A stretch of 64,000 bases of DNA from contig CP141127.1 of the NCBI GenBank assembly GCA_035236585.1, positions 76,861,495 through 76,925,494 on the forward strand, read 5' to 3'. The DNA comes from Warburgia ugandensis (lineage: Eukaryota; Streptophyta; Magnoliopsida; Canellales; Canellaceae). Within the stretch, counting starts at the first letter, position 1, and every line of letters starts with the position of its first letter. The notes beneath the pieces are model-generated. The model had not been told where the DNA came from and searched no databases. It saw only the letters and a list, made by a program, of their open reading frames with translations. The translations under genes and the position numbers were made by a program. Below are positions 11,922 through 22,887 of this stretch, piece after piece.

Positions 11922-12740
11922 GACCCAAGTCTTAAATTTTTAATTTTCATTCAAAAAGGCATCCAACTAATAGCTTAAAGTCTGCTACTTGATGTTGTTT
12001 GTGTGAACAGTAATAATATTTTGCTTATGTTTAAGAGAACTTTGTGCAGGATTTTTCTTTTTGTTAATCAATGTAAATCTCTAAAATTGATCGTACTAGA
12101 TAGAGGATATTAAGAATAAAAAGACTCAAGTCTTAGATTTTCAATTTTCATTCAAAAAGGCATCCAATATGGAGCCTAAAGTTTGCTACATGTCATTGTT
12201 AGAGCGAATAGTAATGGTATTTTGCTTATGTTCAAGGGCACTTTGTGCATAATTTTTTTCTTTATTAATCAATAAAAATCTATAAAATTGATTATGCTAG
12301 ATAGAGGACATTGAGAATAAGAAGACTCAAGTTTTAGATTTTTAATTTGCATTCAAAAAGGCATCTAACATAGAGCTTAAAGTCTGCTGCTTGTTGTTAT
12401 TCATATGAACAGTAATATTATTTTACCTATGTTGAAGAGCACTTTATGCTTGTTTTATTGCTTTGTTAATCAATAAAAATCTATAAAATTGATTATGCTA
12501 GATAGAGGACATTGAGAGTAAGAAGACCCAAGTCTTAGATTTTTAATTTTCAATCAAAAAGGCATCCAAAGTATTGCTTAAAGTCTGCTACATTTTATTA
12601 TTAGTGTGAAGAGTAACAGTATTTAGCTTATATTCTAGAGTACTTTGTGCATGATTTCTCACTTTATTAATTAATAACAAATTATGTTTTAATTTTGCTA
12701 GATAAAGAACATTGACAACAAAAAGACCCAAGTTTAGTCT
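11922..12740. repeat. 201-bp tandem repeat, four copies
   Basis: Units begin GACYCAAGTYTTA at 11922, 12123, 12324 and 12525, with a partial fifth start at 12725. The period is 201, 201, 201 and 200 bases. Each contains a CATTCAAAAAGGCATCCAA block, a GTCTGCTAC-like block and a TAATCAATAAAAATCT block. Copies differ by scattered substitutions, so the array is not recent. No conserved reading frame runs across units. Function unknown; it may be part of the same transposon as the hairpin array on its left. Confidence 0.85.
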
Positions 12741-13804
12741 TTGCAAATGCAAGCTTCTTGCAAAGTGCACACTTTCCTGAAATTCCAGTCCTCACCCAAA
12801 ACTATTCATTTTCCTTAAAACCGTTAGAAGCTATTCGTGCTCAAATTTAAAAGGGCTTGCGCAGAATCTTCCCTTTGCCTCGCTCGTGACATGCTATGTT
12901 TTCCCTCTTCATTCCCAAGTCAAGGGTGAGTCTTGTGCGTTAGTTTGTGGAGGTTTTGCTGGAAAGGCTGGGATTCAAAACGGTACGTAGAGCTTTTGCC
13001 TCGTACAGCTCCTCTAGGGATGGCCAGTGATCTGATGTTTGTTTAGGCAATCAAATAGAAAAGATCTTTCAGGTATAGCGTATCTGGAACGTGTCTGGAA
13101 AGACATGCTTTGGACAACGAACCATCTCTACAAAGATAAATGCTTTGGATAACGAACGATCTGGCCTACATGCAATATGATTTTCTCCAATGTTAGATGT
13201 CTATATTAGATCTAAAATATAAGAGATAACGGCAATCTGAAAATTCTTTGTCCAAACATATATATTGCTCGTCATTAGACGTGGAAAGTTGCTTATATGT
13301 AGAGTTAAACTTTAAACAGTCAAAACTCGGGGACCAAAAGTGCTTTCAGCTGATGCAAGATTATTTCATTGACATGGTCTTTGGGCCATGGTGATGCAAC
13401 TTGGGAACCCTATCAAATGGATCGTTGAAAGCCTCAAATCATCCGTCAAAGGCCCCAACTGTAAGATAGTGGGAACGAACAGCCGACTGAACCATTCTTC
13501 AATGGTTTTATGGCTATAGATGAAAATTATTCGTGTCACAAAGCAATATGAAGCAGGGTTCATATCAAGAGGCGGGACATTTGAAGGGGACTCTGGCTAT
13601 CTAAAGATAGCCAGGCAAAGCTAAAGTGTAAACAGTGGTGGAGCTATTTGGTGACTCAAATAACTTTTAGATGATGAAATATCTTCTAGTTTCTATATGG
13701 TGCCTGCGCATAATATTCCTTGCGTATCATAATAAGGGGCAAATAGGCCTCATTTGGCCATTTTTTAGTGATCCATTTTATTCATCAAATCCACCCTTTT
13801 ATAA
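12741..13804. other. Intergenic, no gene recognised
   Basis: Moderately GC-richer than its surroundings around 12840-13030. A perfect 10-bp hairpin (CTGGCTATCT/AGATAGCCAG) lies near 13593-13614. The minus frame at 13366-13563 has no recognisable similarity. Confidence 0.4.
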
Positions 13805-13985
13805 GATGGAAGGGCACCAAAAAATCTGATTTAAAAAGTACTCCTAAGGTGGAACCCATCCCTTGAAGTGTGGACAATGTCAACATAAAACAGAATCTTT
13901 GTTGAGTACGGTCCACACTTCAAGGAGAGGGGACCTATCCTAGAGGTACTTATTGGAGGAGATTTTTGGTATCTCTGGAAAATCT
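13805..13985. mobile_element. Small foldback (MITE-like) inverted repeat
   Basis: Two arms of about 75 bases are imperfect reverse complements around a centre near 13893. The best paired part is CCTTGAAGTGTGGAC (13862-13876) with GTCCACACTTCAAGG (about 13910-13924), extended outward by AAGTAC...GGT...CCC and by a CACCAAAAAATCT / AGATTTTTGGTAT pairing. No transposase; target duplication not identified. Confidence 0.6.
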
Positions 13986-16887
13986 GATTAACGGAAGGGA
14001 TCACTCAAAAGATGTCAGTAGAATCACAACTATGCCAAAAAATACCCCACTTACAATACGTGGGAAATGTTACGCATATGCACCATATGGGAACCCATTA
14101 TCCCCATCCAGACTGCACTACAGCTAGGGTGGACCTCGGACCTTAACGTTCTCCTATCTTTTTCCTGGCCATCATTGATAATCTATTATGAAAAAAATTG
14201 TGATTAAAATTGTAAAATTACATCAAAACTGCCTTGCAATCTCCTAATAAGTGAAACTCATCATTAACTAATTATTTTATAATCGGTTGATCGAAGGTCT
14301 CTCTAAATTTATGTTTTCAGGTAATAATCCTTTTGTTCTTACAAGTTGACAAGATTTGGCATGAGATATAACCACAGACAGGTTTTTTATCACCTAACTT
14401 CCCTTCTAGCGTCATTCTTAGATGTGGTGGAGTTAGTTATTACGAGCCACAGATCTGACGGCAAAGCTTAAATCTGTGTAGGATTACATTTTCCATAGCG
14501 AGCGGCTGATTCTTAACCTTTCCATTTGAAATTGAGGCTTTTCAATGGTTTCTTAAACAAAACTTGATTTGCTAGTACTTCAAATCAACGGGAGGAGATT
14601 GTCGATCTCTGCTTATATAGGAGCCTCTAAGGGAGTGTGTGAACCAGATCAACAAATGACCCATCACCCTTGCGAGGGCCCAGATGTAGTGGGAAAAGTT
14701 ATTCCTCGGCGAAACTAGAGCAAAATAACAATCAACAACCCACACCAAGTCCCATATCTAATGCCCCGTTGAAAATCTTGAGATTACTACATACTTTTCG
14801 TATTTTCTTGTTCCTATTCTATTCAAAAATCTAGATAAAAGTCAAAAAGTAGGACAGGGATGAAGGAATTGTCGCACAAACCAGCAGGGCGACTAAACAA
14901 GTTGTCCTCGGGAGATTTGATTCTGATCCTCAAAATTTTCAGAACTGGATTTTATATAAATTGGTCGGATGGAGAAGTCAATGAACAAAGCTTTAGAATG
15001 TGGAATACAATGCACCTGCTTAGTCTAATACAATAACTAAATGCCCAAACAGCATCAGATGTGGGAGTGAATGCCTACCCTCCTCTAGTCCTTAATTTTC
15101 TAGATGCACTACTTCCATAAAAAATGAGCATAGGATAATGATGAATCGGCTCGCTTGTGAATATGAACTATGGTGGCCCCTTTGTAGTGTTTCCAAAACC
15201 CATTCTTTAGTTATAAAACCACTTCGACAGAAGCATAATAGATAAGGAACGGATTTCATCTGCATAAGATAATGATTTCCACGCTCTAATGTTTGATTAT
15301 GACACTACGCCTTTTTAAGAACATTTTCTTCATAGACGTTGATAACTCCTTCGACACACAACAGCTGGTAATTCTTCCGTGGTGATCGTGTGAAGATGAT
15401 CATTTTCCACGACGGACTCTCTCTCTCTCTCTCGATATATAATCCAAATCAGGATGTTTCCTGGTGCATGCAACATGCGTGGTTTATCAAAGATATGAAT
15501 AGAAGAGGACTGATTTGAATGACCACAATCTGGGGCCCATGTGTACGTTTAGCACGTTTGCATCATCCAATGATCTACCTGTGCAAACTACGAGTATATG
15601 TACAGACATAAAATGTGGGACTCATCTGAGAAAAATTACAAGATGGTTGGACCACTGTCATTGTAAGACAGTAGATCGGCTGCAGAGATAATTGATCGAA
15701 ACGAGCGTTGAAGCTTAGTATGGTCCCGCTGGTCCGTTCGGGGTTACAAGGAATCTTCTTCATTTTCCAGGAAAACGAGTAATGTGGAGTCCGTGGCTGA
15801 CCTAACTCAATTGTTAGGCACCTGTTTTGTCAGTGTTTATTTTCGTACAGAAGAGAGAAGTGGACAAGAGTGGAAAGTTGGGCATTTGAATACGTAATAG
15901 TGGACTTGGATCTTTAATGTCTAAGGTGTGCGAAGTTATAAACCAAACTCACCATCAAGAATAACATTTGGTAGGTCATGCTTACCGGTTCTTTCTTTCT
16001 TTCTTTCTTCAACTTAACCATGGTCAATTAGTTGATATAAAAAGGGGAAAATACCATTAGAGAAGGTCCTGAAGCTTCCACGTGCTTGTTGCTCTGTGAT
16101 TAAAGGACATGTCGAGATAAACGGGTGATCAAATCATCAAACCCACTAATGAAAAAGAGGGTGCTGCCCTTTGAATGTTTGATAGTTGACTATTTGTAAG
16201 TCATGATCAGCTTACCAAGATAGCTTGATGCGCAAAATTGCTATAGCTATAACAATGCACATGATTGTCCACAGCATGAACAATCTTAAATGTCGTATGT
16301 GGTCCCCATGTACGAAAGTGGAGATTTCAAACCTATCAAATTTGCAAAATAAACAGGCTGTTATTTAATGGGTGCGTTTCAGCTGTAACTCAAGTGGAGC
16401 CATTTATCTAATTATGAAAGCTATTGATTCACTAAGTGGAACCTAATTTTTAGTGATGAAAACTATTGACTTGCTAGGCCTTGTTATGGTGTGGCCGTAC
16501 ACAAAATGATCCCCCGTTGCCATTGATGTCTGGAGGCTTTATTTGAGGGGTATACATCTTGCTTATTATATCCTAAGCGTCCTTTTCAGGTTCACAAATT
16601 AAAGGTATACAATTCTCTGACGGCATGGTAACTAAATGGCTCTGATCATTAACTAGGCCCACTTGTATTCCTATCCCTAGTTCTTCCAAACCAAATACGG
16701 ATCCACATAAAAACTCAACGTATGTCCCAAATTCATACATCTGATTCCCATTAAAAGTCTTACGTCACCCAGCAGTGAATTTTTGCAAAACAATGAATTT
16801 TTCTCCCAAAGAATATTTCTCAAGTTCCGATAGGTCCGCCTCTCCAGGATTTATTTTAACGATTTAAGCCGTGCACCACTCGTTTTG
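13986..16887. other. Intergenic, no gene recognised
   Basis: No open frame has recognisable similarity and no transposon coding sequence was found. It contains a (TC)n run at about 15418-15434 and a (TTTC)n run at about 15987-16008. The lack of obvious transposon sequence and the proximity to the WRKY gene suggest older, lower-copy DNA. Confidence 0.4.
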
Positions 16888-16989
16888 ATATTTCTAAGAA
16901 CTAGTTCTTGTAGTTGTGAGAAATCAACGGTCCACAAGATATTTCTAGCAACTAATTCTGATAGTTGTGAGATATCAATGGTCGCAATT
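16888..16989. repeat. 51-bp tandem duplication
   Basis: Two adjacent 51-base units starting ATATTTCTA at 16888 and 16939. Because 51 is a multiple of three, the minus-strand frame at 16851-17081 shows a repeated 17-residue block (SQLSELVARNI, then SQLQELVLRNI). I do not recognise this as a known protein. Confidence 0.7.
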
Positions 16990-17140
16990 TCACAACTCAA
17001 AGAAACAAACGCCAAGCCATAACATTGGGGTTTAAGCCTATGAAAGATACAACCGAAATGATGAATATTAAAGTTGATCATAATTCTTTAGATTGAGAAA
17101 TAGGAGAAGTACACAGGCATTTGGCCGAGCCTACACACCG

Positions 17141-17255
17141 TGGGAAATTGGGTCTATCACTACATATTACTATGCACTTTCCTAACCCAAGGAAATTAAT
17201 TATGTGATACCTTGGGAACTTGGGTCTATCACTATGCACTTTCCTAACCCACCCA
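17141..17255. repeat. Short direct duplication
   Basis: Two copies of a GGGTCTATCACTA...TGCACTTTCCTAACCCA segment, at about 17141-17190 and 17214-17253. The first has an extra 10 or so bases in the middle. Confidence 0.6.
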
Positions 17256-18166
17256 ACTTCAACTTAAAATTACTTTGTCCTAGTCATCGTACATATTCTT
17301 TGCTAGAATGCAAGAATAAAAAACTTAAATTTATTGTTTGTTTATACCGTATTACTGGTAGCTAAGTCAATGACATAGGCAAAGGACCAAGGAAACTTAA
17401 ATGCAGAAAAATCAACATAGACAACCTAACGCAATTCACTAAGTTAGGAACCTTTCGCTATTTACTACGGCTCGTCGGACACTCCTCATTTGACTTAAAA
17501 AGTACCAATGGCAAAACAACGACACTATTATATAACATAAAATTTACACTGCCAAAATTCAATTCAATAACAAAACAAAAGAATGACTATTCGCCATCGC
17601 CAGCTATTTTATCCTCTACTCCCTCCCGTCGCATCCCGACGACTTCCAACCGCCACCCACTTTTCTACCCTCTACCCGAAGACTAACGTCAGAAAAAACA
17701 GGCCATACAGCAAACCCGCATCAAAAGAAACGATTAAAAAGCAGACTCTTCGTCAACGAAACAGAACCTTTCAGCAATGTGGAGCCCACCATGGCATTAA
17801 TCCCATCATCGCTTTGACCGCTTCCCACCGAGAATGGTTACCTGCGGGCCCATCGCCCAACAACCCCAGCCCTTCTTTTTGACTTAGCGCGCACCAAACA
17901 CTAATAATGACCCCGACCCGGAACTCAAACCCAGAATCAAATCCAGCTTATAATAACCAAACGTCACACCAAGAGAGAGAAAAATTTAATGAACTGAAAA
18001 ATGTTTTGTGAGGCTTCTGTTCTTGCTAATCCCGTTTAAAGCTCTCTCTTTTACAAAGAACCTGAACGTCGATCAATATTAGCTCCTAAAAAATTTCCCT
18101 CCGTTTTTCTCTTTCCCTTTTTACATTGAAATTTGTACTTCTATTACGCATTCGAATTTGTCCCGC
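17256..18166. other. 3' flank of the WRKY gene
   Basis: Contains the presumed 3' untranslated region of the minus-strand WRKY gene next to its stop at 18167. A 99-codon plus-strand frame at 17583-17882 has a basic, low-complexity composition and matches nothing I know; I do not call it. No clear polyadenylation signal was identified. Confidence 0.45.
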
Positions 18167-19467
18167 TCAGGGTTCGAACATGAGACTTGCGGGCTCGGCT
18201 AACGGAGTCTGGGAATGGCGGTGTTCACCTTCGTAAGTGACTATCAGCATAGAGGGATCATCGGGACATCTTTCGACGTGCTTTCTCGCCGGGCAACCTC
18301 TTAAGCTACTGCATTTGTAGTAACCCCTGAAAGAAAGGACTTATAATTAATAAAATGACATAAATGCCCCTTGGATTCGGAATGGGGGGTGTCTTGACTT
18401 CTGTCTTTGGGTCATTACTAATCTTTAATAAATGAGATTGGAATGGGTAGTTTGGTCTAGAAAAAGAAAGAATACCTTGGATATGGAGATCCTTTGATGG
18501 GTTTCTGGCCGTATTTTCTCCAAGAATACTCGTCAGGAGGAATATCTGCCATCTTCGAACTTATTGCGGGAACCTTAATCGTTTTCTTCACTCGAGATCT
18601 CCTGGATCAGAATAATTAATCTTTCATAAACAAGTCAAAAAGCACGAACATCGTTAAAATGGGCCGCATTCGTTCGCCGCTGAAGCATACGATTGGCCAC
18701 AGCAGCACAGGAATATGATCCCGTGGCGGCCAACACCGCGCGGTTCCTTTTCTCGTTTATTGCAGGCGCAGGATAGTACACTACTAACTTAAGCATGAGT
18801 TTCAGATTAAGACAGAAGAGACATACCTTCTTTTGGAGCAATGGCAGCGGCCGGAAACTGAGTATTTGCCGGAGATATCATCGGAATGTCCGTGGCACTT
18901 TTTCTTGCAAGAAGAAGAAAGAGGCGGCTTTCGCCCGGAAACCGTCGGCATCGGGGTCATAAGAAGGGAAGATCCTTGTTTTCCGTTAGAAACGCTTCCA
19001 TCACCAGTAATCGACGACAAGAAAGAAGAGTTTGCAGATGACATTGGAGGAGAGATGCTGAACGTTTCCTTGGCCACCGGCGGGAACTGATTCGAGGCAA
19101 TCTCCGTGATAGGGTTAGGGCTAGGGTTTGGTTTTGAGAAATCGAGCGTCAGAGGTTGATTCTGTGTCTGTGCGCCCGACGCTGCTTGGATCGGCGTCGG
19201 AGTTTGGTTTACTGTCAGGGTTTGAGGTGGTAACGAAGGCCCGCGTCGAAATCGGGCGTGTCCCGTCCTATTCAAAATCGAAATGACTTTCTTGAACTTT
19301 CCGACTGTAAAATCTGCAATTTCCCTGCAATCTAGGGGGTTCTGTGGAGCATTTTTATGTGAGAGTACGTGGATCAGATGGTCCATGCTTCTTAGACCTG
19401 CCGTAGCGGCTTCTTGAATTGCGATCTCATCTTCCATCTTTGAAAAGCTCATCAGATCAACTGCCAT
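18167..19467 (-). CDS. WRKY transcription factor, group IId
   Basis: Nuclear DNA-binding regulator of W-box genes, 308 residues after splicing of 18827-19467, 18476-18601 and 18167-18326 (minus strand; introns of 225 and 149 bases, both GT-AG). Both exon junctions fall after the second codon base and join in frame. Residues 55-75 ([20 protein letters not shown]) are the calmodulin-binding helix running into the HARF motif that define group IId. Residues 187-217 form the plant zinc-cluster region with CHC at 208-210 and a basic stretch. WRKYGQK lies at 241-247. Zinc ligands are C261, C267, H291 and H293 (C-X5-C-X23-H-X-H). The second intron interrupts the WRKY domain at PYP|R, the conserved site for this class. 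Length is slightly short of Arabidopsis WRKY11/17. The start MAVDLM fits the family MAVELM start. All key residues are present. Confidence 0.95.
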
Positions 19468-19720
19468 TGAAGAAGAAGAAGAAGAAGAAAATTGGAAACA
19501 GGAGAAGAAAAAGGAAAAGAACTACGCTGCCATGAAAGCTCTGTAAGAACACTGCGATGGAGGGAGCAAGGTTTTGGATATACAGAGACGGAGGCATTAT
19601 ATGCTTGGTGAGGGGAAACCGGGAAACTGGTTGGAAGGAAATCTGGGATTCGAGTCAAACTAGGGTTTTGATCGGATGGACGATATTGGTCTACGTTTCC
19701 TTTCCATGAGAAAGTAATTC
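19468..19720 (-). promoter_or_regulatory. WRKY gene leader and proximal promoter
   Basis: A (TTC)n run at about 19470-19490 sits just upstream of the start codon and is probably leader. A TATA-like CATATAATG lies near 19594-19602 (minus sense), giving a leader of roughly 100 bases. A W-box, TTGACT on the minus strand, is at 19653-19658. W-boxes are bound by WRKY proteins, and group IId genes are often self- or cross-regulated, so this site is a plausible control element. TATA and start site are inferred from position only. Confidence 0.45.
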
Positions 19721-19836
19721 ATGCGGCTTTGAGGTGGCGGGACCCATCGTTTCTATAAAATACTTGTTGCCGAAAAATGGAACGACTATATATCGCGAGA
19801 ATTTCAACGTTAGCACCAAGATTTACTTTTTCTTTC

Positions 19837-19842
19837 AGTCAA
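19837..19842 (-). promoter_or_regulatory. Second W-box at the edge of a foldback element
   Basis: TTGACT on the minus strand, about 370 bases upstream of the WRKY start codon. Its last bases overlap the first bases (AATGC) of the 382-bp foldback element, so the site spans the junction of that element with flanking DNA. Confidence 0.45.
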
Positions 19843-20222
19843 TGCGGGTGTAGAGCGCGACAACACCCCAACGTCTTTGCAACTCCTTCCCTTTCCTATC
19901 ATGGTCCTTGCATACCATTGATCTATGCCGTTCATATAAAATTTCTAACTTTGGATACCTACTGGTCCAAAAATCACTGCAGAAAGGAGTCATACTAAAA
20001 GATTGTGTCTTGGTTAATTGGACGTGAGTTATTGATTCCATGTCTGCCAACATAGAAGCAACATTTCTTGGTCACTAAAGGTGTCCTTTAGCATATCTTT
20101 GCACCATTAGATATCCAAAGAAAAGAAGGTAAGAGGAATATTATGGATCAATGGTATTTGGCACCCACCATATAAAACAATTTCACATCTGCTAGGGTGT
20201 TGTAGCACTCTATTGCAGCATT
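19841..20222. mobile_element. 382-bp foldback MITE, copy 1
   Basis: Imperfect terminal inverted repeats: the left end AATGCGGGTGTAGAGCGC pairs with the reverse complement of the right end (AATGCTGCAATAGAGTGC), and ACAACACCC follows in both. Inner arms also pair (ACCATTGATC at about 19915 with its complement near 20148). No coding capacity. A second copy of exactly the same length lies at 33050-33431 and shares interior sequence (TTGATC...TTCATAT...AACTTTGGATA). Flanking target duplication is not evident, so the superfamily is open. Confidence 0.75.
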
Positions 20223-20454
20223 CCTCTCTTCTTTTTGGTCGTGTGGCATTCTTCAGGTGGAAAATATTAATAGGCTGTTTGAATGACTCGCACAATTATC
20301 TACTAGTTCTCCCATGGGAAAAAAAAGAAGTCATAAATAAAATTTCTTTGTCGTGGGATGACCGGCACATTTGTGAGATGTTTATTTTCCATGTTATCTA
20401 ATATCCATTTAAAGGACAAAATCAAACATTTACAAGTTTGAGTTTGTCAAAGAA
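20223..20454. other. Intergenic spacer
   Basis: Nothing recognised. Confidence 0.4.
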
Positions 20455-20745
20455 CCTATGCCTTTGCAGGTCCTCTAGTAAAATTTCAAAGAGAAAACAT
20501 TCATGTAGCAAATTTGGATAACTCTCTATGTTACTCTTAATCTTTGCAAACGTATATTCAAACAAACATTAAATTAGTGAATCAAGGATCAGTTGAAGTT
20601 AGATGGCATTCTATGGCAGAAATTTAGAGAGAAAATTATTAAGGTAGCAAATCTAGACTACCCTCGGTGTCATTCTCAATCTCTACATAAATAAACTCAT
20701 ACAAACATGAAAAGGGTGAATCAAGGTCATCAGATGGAATGATCT
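20455..20745. repeat. Diverged tandem duplication of about 145 bp
   Basis: Two adjacent related segments, about 20455-20600 and 20601-20745, share the order AATTT..AGAGAAAA, GTAGCAAAT, TC(A/T)TTCT(C/T)AATCT, CATACAAACAT and GTGAATCAAGG. Diverged by many substitutions. Confidence 0.55.
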
Positions 20746-20749
20746 AAGG

Positions 20750-21810
20750 GTGGTTTACTTGCTTTAAATTTTGATGGCACACCTCAAAAGGCAACCTGGG
20801 GAACACAAACGTAGGAGGGTTATTAAGATAAAAAGAGGCTATTTTTTGTTAGTTACAAGTATCTGCACATAGAAACAAATAGCATTGCTGGATGGAAGGC
20901 TCTTGTATTTTTATATGGAAAGTCAGTTGTATTAGCCAAATAAAGGAGTACTACTAGAATTATTACATTAGTCTTAGCAATGTAGTGCCTAAAGAGTCTA
21001 CAATTAATACATCTTTCAAAAACATAGGCCAGTGCAGCTACCATGTGTTGGTGCTTTCCATAACTGTTGCCCTTGAAGCTAGAGTTTTTGACTTCCAATT
21101 CTCTTCCAAGGGGAATTGGATATGTAAAACAGAGCTAGTCTCCTCGTAAGTGTATTACAATATTCATTAAAGAGCGTGTAGAACTCCAACGAAGAAAACC
21201 AAAAAATCTTAGAACACTAGGATAACAACTTTGGAGTTCCCCATAACCAACAAACGAGCATGGTGCAAATCAATAACTGATTTCAAACTGTGAGTAATTA
21301 AGATAAACCCTTGCTGTCGCTATGACTTTTATGTCGTGATCTCGTACTATTGCCCTAGATATACCCAAACCTGGATTGCTTTCAGAAGCACCATCAAAAT
21401 TCAACATTAAAAGGTGGCATCCATCTAACCATCATATCGTTTCCTAATTTTTGGCTGAATTCCTATTTGGGCCCACCTTGTTAGGAAAACATGGTCTTGT
21501 TCTTAATATAAACTTGTAGTAAGTGCAACGATTCTTGATGCCTAGGCTAGATAGGGAACTCAGGCTTAGTACTTCAACCAATACTTTCCCAAATGCAAAG
21601 AATCATGTGAATGTCAACTTCCTTCTCCATGATGTCATTTCTTTGTTGCACATGAATGATGCCAAAGTTGCCTTACTTATTAGCTATGGATCTGAAGATC
21701 TCCAATCTTCAAATTAGAGGAGATTCTCAAGTTATTATAAATATTGGTCCCAAGATAGGGGGAATTAGCTTAATTCAAACTATGGAAGTTTTTTAAAAAC
21801 TTTCAATTCA
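20750..21810. pseudogene. LINE RNase H remnants in opposite orientations
   Basis: Plus-strand sequence near 20765-20925 gives LNFDGTPQ, GNLGNTNVGGLLR and ETNSIAGWKAL in shifting frames, the N-terminal half of a LINE-type RNase H domain. Plus-strand 21690-21760 gives LQIRGDSQVIINIGPK, its C-terminal half (family IEGDSQVII). Between them, minus-strand 21410-21310 gives LNFDGASESNPGLGISRAI then VRDHDIKVIATA, an N-terminal half on the other strand. All are broken by stops. At least two elements, or one rearranged element, are involved. Confidence 0.6.
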
Positions 21811-22462
21811 AATGAACTATGAACAATTAATTTCTAAAGATAAAGGGAAAATGTAGACAAATGCACAAATAAGAAGCTAGATAGAAGAATTTATAGATAT
21901 CTGGCCAAGGAGCCAAGAAACCTCGTTCTTCTTTATAAACGTGATTCCACTTTGAGTTTTTGCTAATTCCTACAACCCCTAGTCGATCCATTAATGTTTA
22001 CTAAATAAGGAAAAGTGTACTTTGTAGAAGCACTTCCCTTTATAAGACTTGAAAACAAAATTTTAATGAGAGAATCCCCCTGTCAAACACAAAAATAAAA
22101 ATAAAAAAAATTAGAAATGATAAGTTGTAATATAATTTACTTTTCTTTGAGTTATAAACAATGAAAGATAGAGAAAATCAAAGAACATCAATAGAAAGAT
22201 TAAAAGAATCAAGAACTTGTTGCTTAAGGGTGAAAAATAGAGTGTGGATCTTCTAGTATTATGGTTATAGGCTTTATTATTCAAATATATCTTCTATTTA
22301 TAAATTTCTTGCCTATAGATCTTTGGAATAAAAAACTGGCCATTGGAGCCCAAATAGATTCATTAGAGAAAAGAATTTTCCATTAGAATGATAGTTTGCA
22401 ACTCTCAAAAGTGGTTGCTAGACTAAAGTAGTTTATTGTTCTTGCTTGACAACCAATATTAG
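21811..22462. other. Unassigned AT-rich stretch
   Basis: No gene or recognisable transposon coding sequence. It ends with ATTAG (22458-22462), the likely left target duplication of the LTR that follows. Confidence 0.4.
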
Positions 22463-22810
22463 TGTAACAACCCTATAGTTTATCATAGTTTAAGTTCAAA
22501 GTGGAGTAAAACTTGAATTCCGTTGAAATCAAAATTCATAAAAGTAAATTTACTAAAATTTTCAAATTTGACTCCGAAACCTTAAAAATCAGAATATACA
22601 CAATGAGAGCTTTTCAACGATACTAATTTTGCATGAAACGGAGGTCGAGAACATAAAAAACTAAGATTTTACTAAATAACAAAGGGGACCAAATTTATAA
22701 TGGCACCCCCTCTCAACAGATGGAACCCATGCGACGGCTAGCCAGGAGAACCTCGATGCATGGAGCTCTACTCCCGGCTAGTTAGGGAAGAAGCTAGAAG
22801 CTAGAGGGAG

Positions 22811-22814
<4 letters not shown>

Positions 22815-22882
<68 letters not shown>
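22815..22882. repeat. (CT)34 microsatellite
   Basis: Perfect 68-base dinucleotide run within the leader part of the LTR. Confidence 0.95.

Positions 22883-22887
<5 letters not shown>

Noticed and set aside
11922-12740. CRISPR-like regular spacing
   Set aside because: The whole 201-bp unit repeats; there are no unique spacers, and this is plant nuclear DNA.
17583-17882. 99-codon plus-strand frame downstream of the WRKY gene
   Set aside because: Low-complexity composition, no similarity, and located in the gene's 3' flank.
18833-19090. Plus-strand frame of 85 codons
   Set aside because: Antisense shadow of WRKY exon 1.
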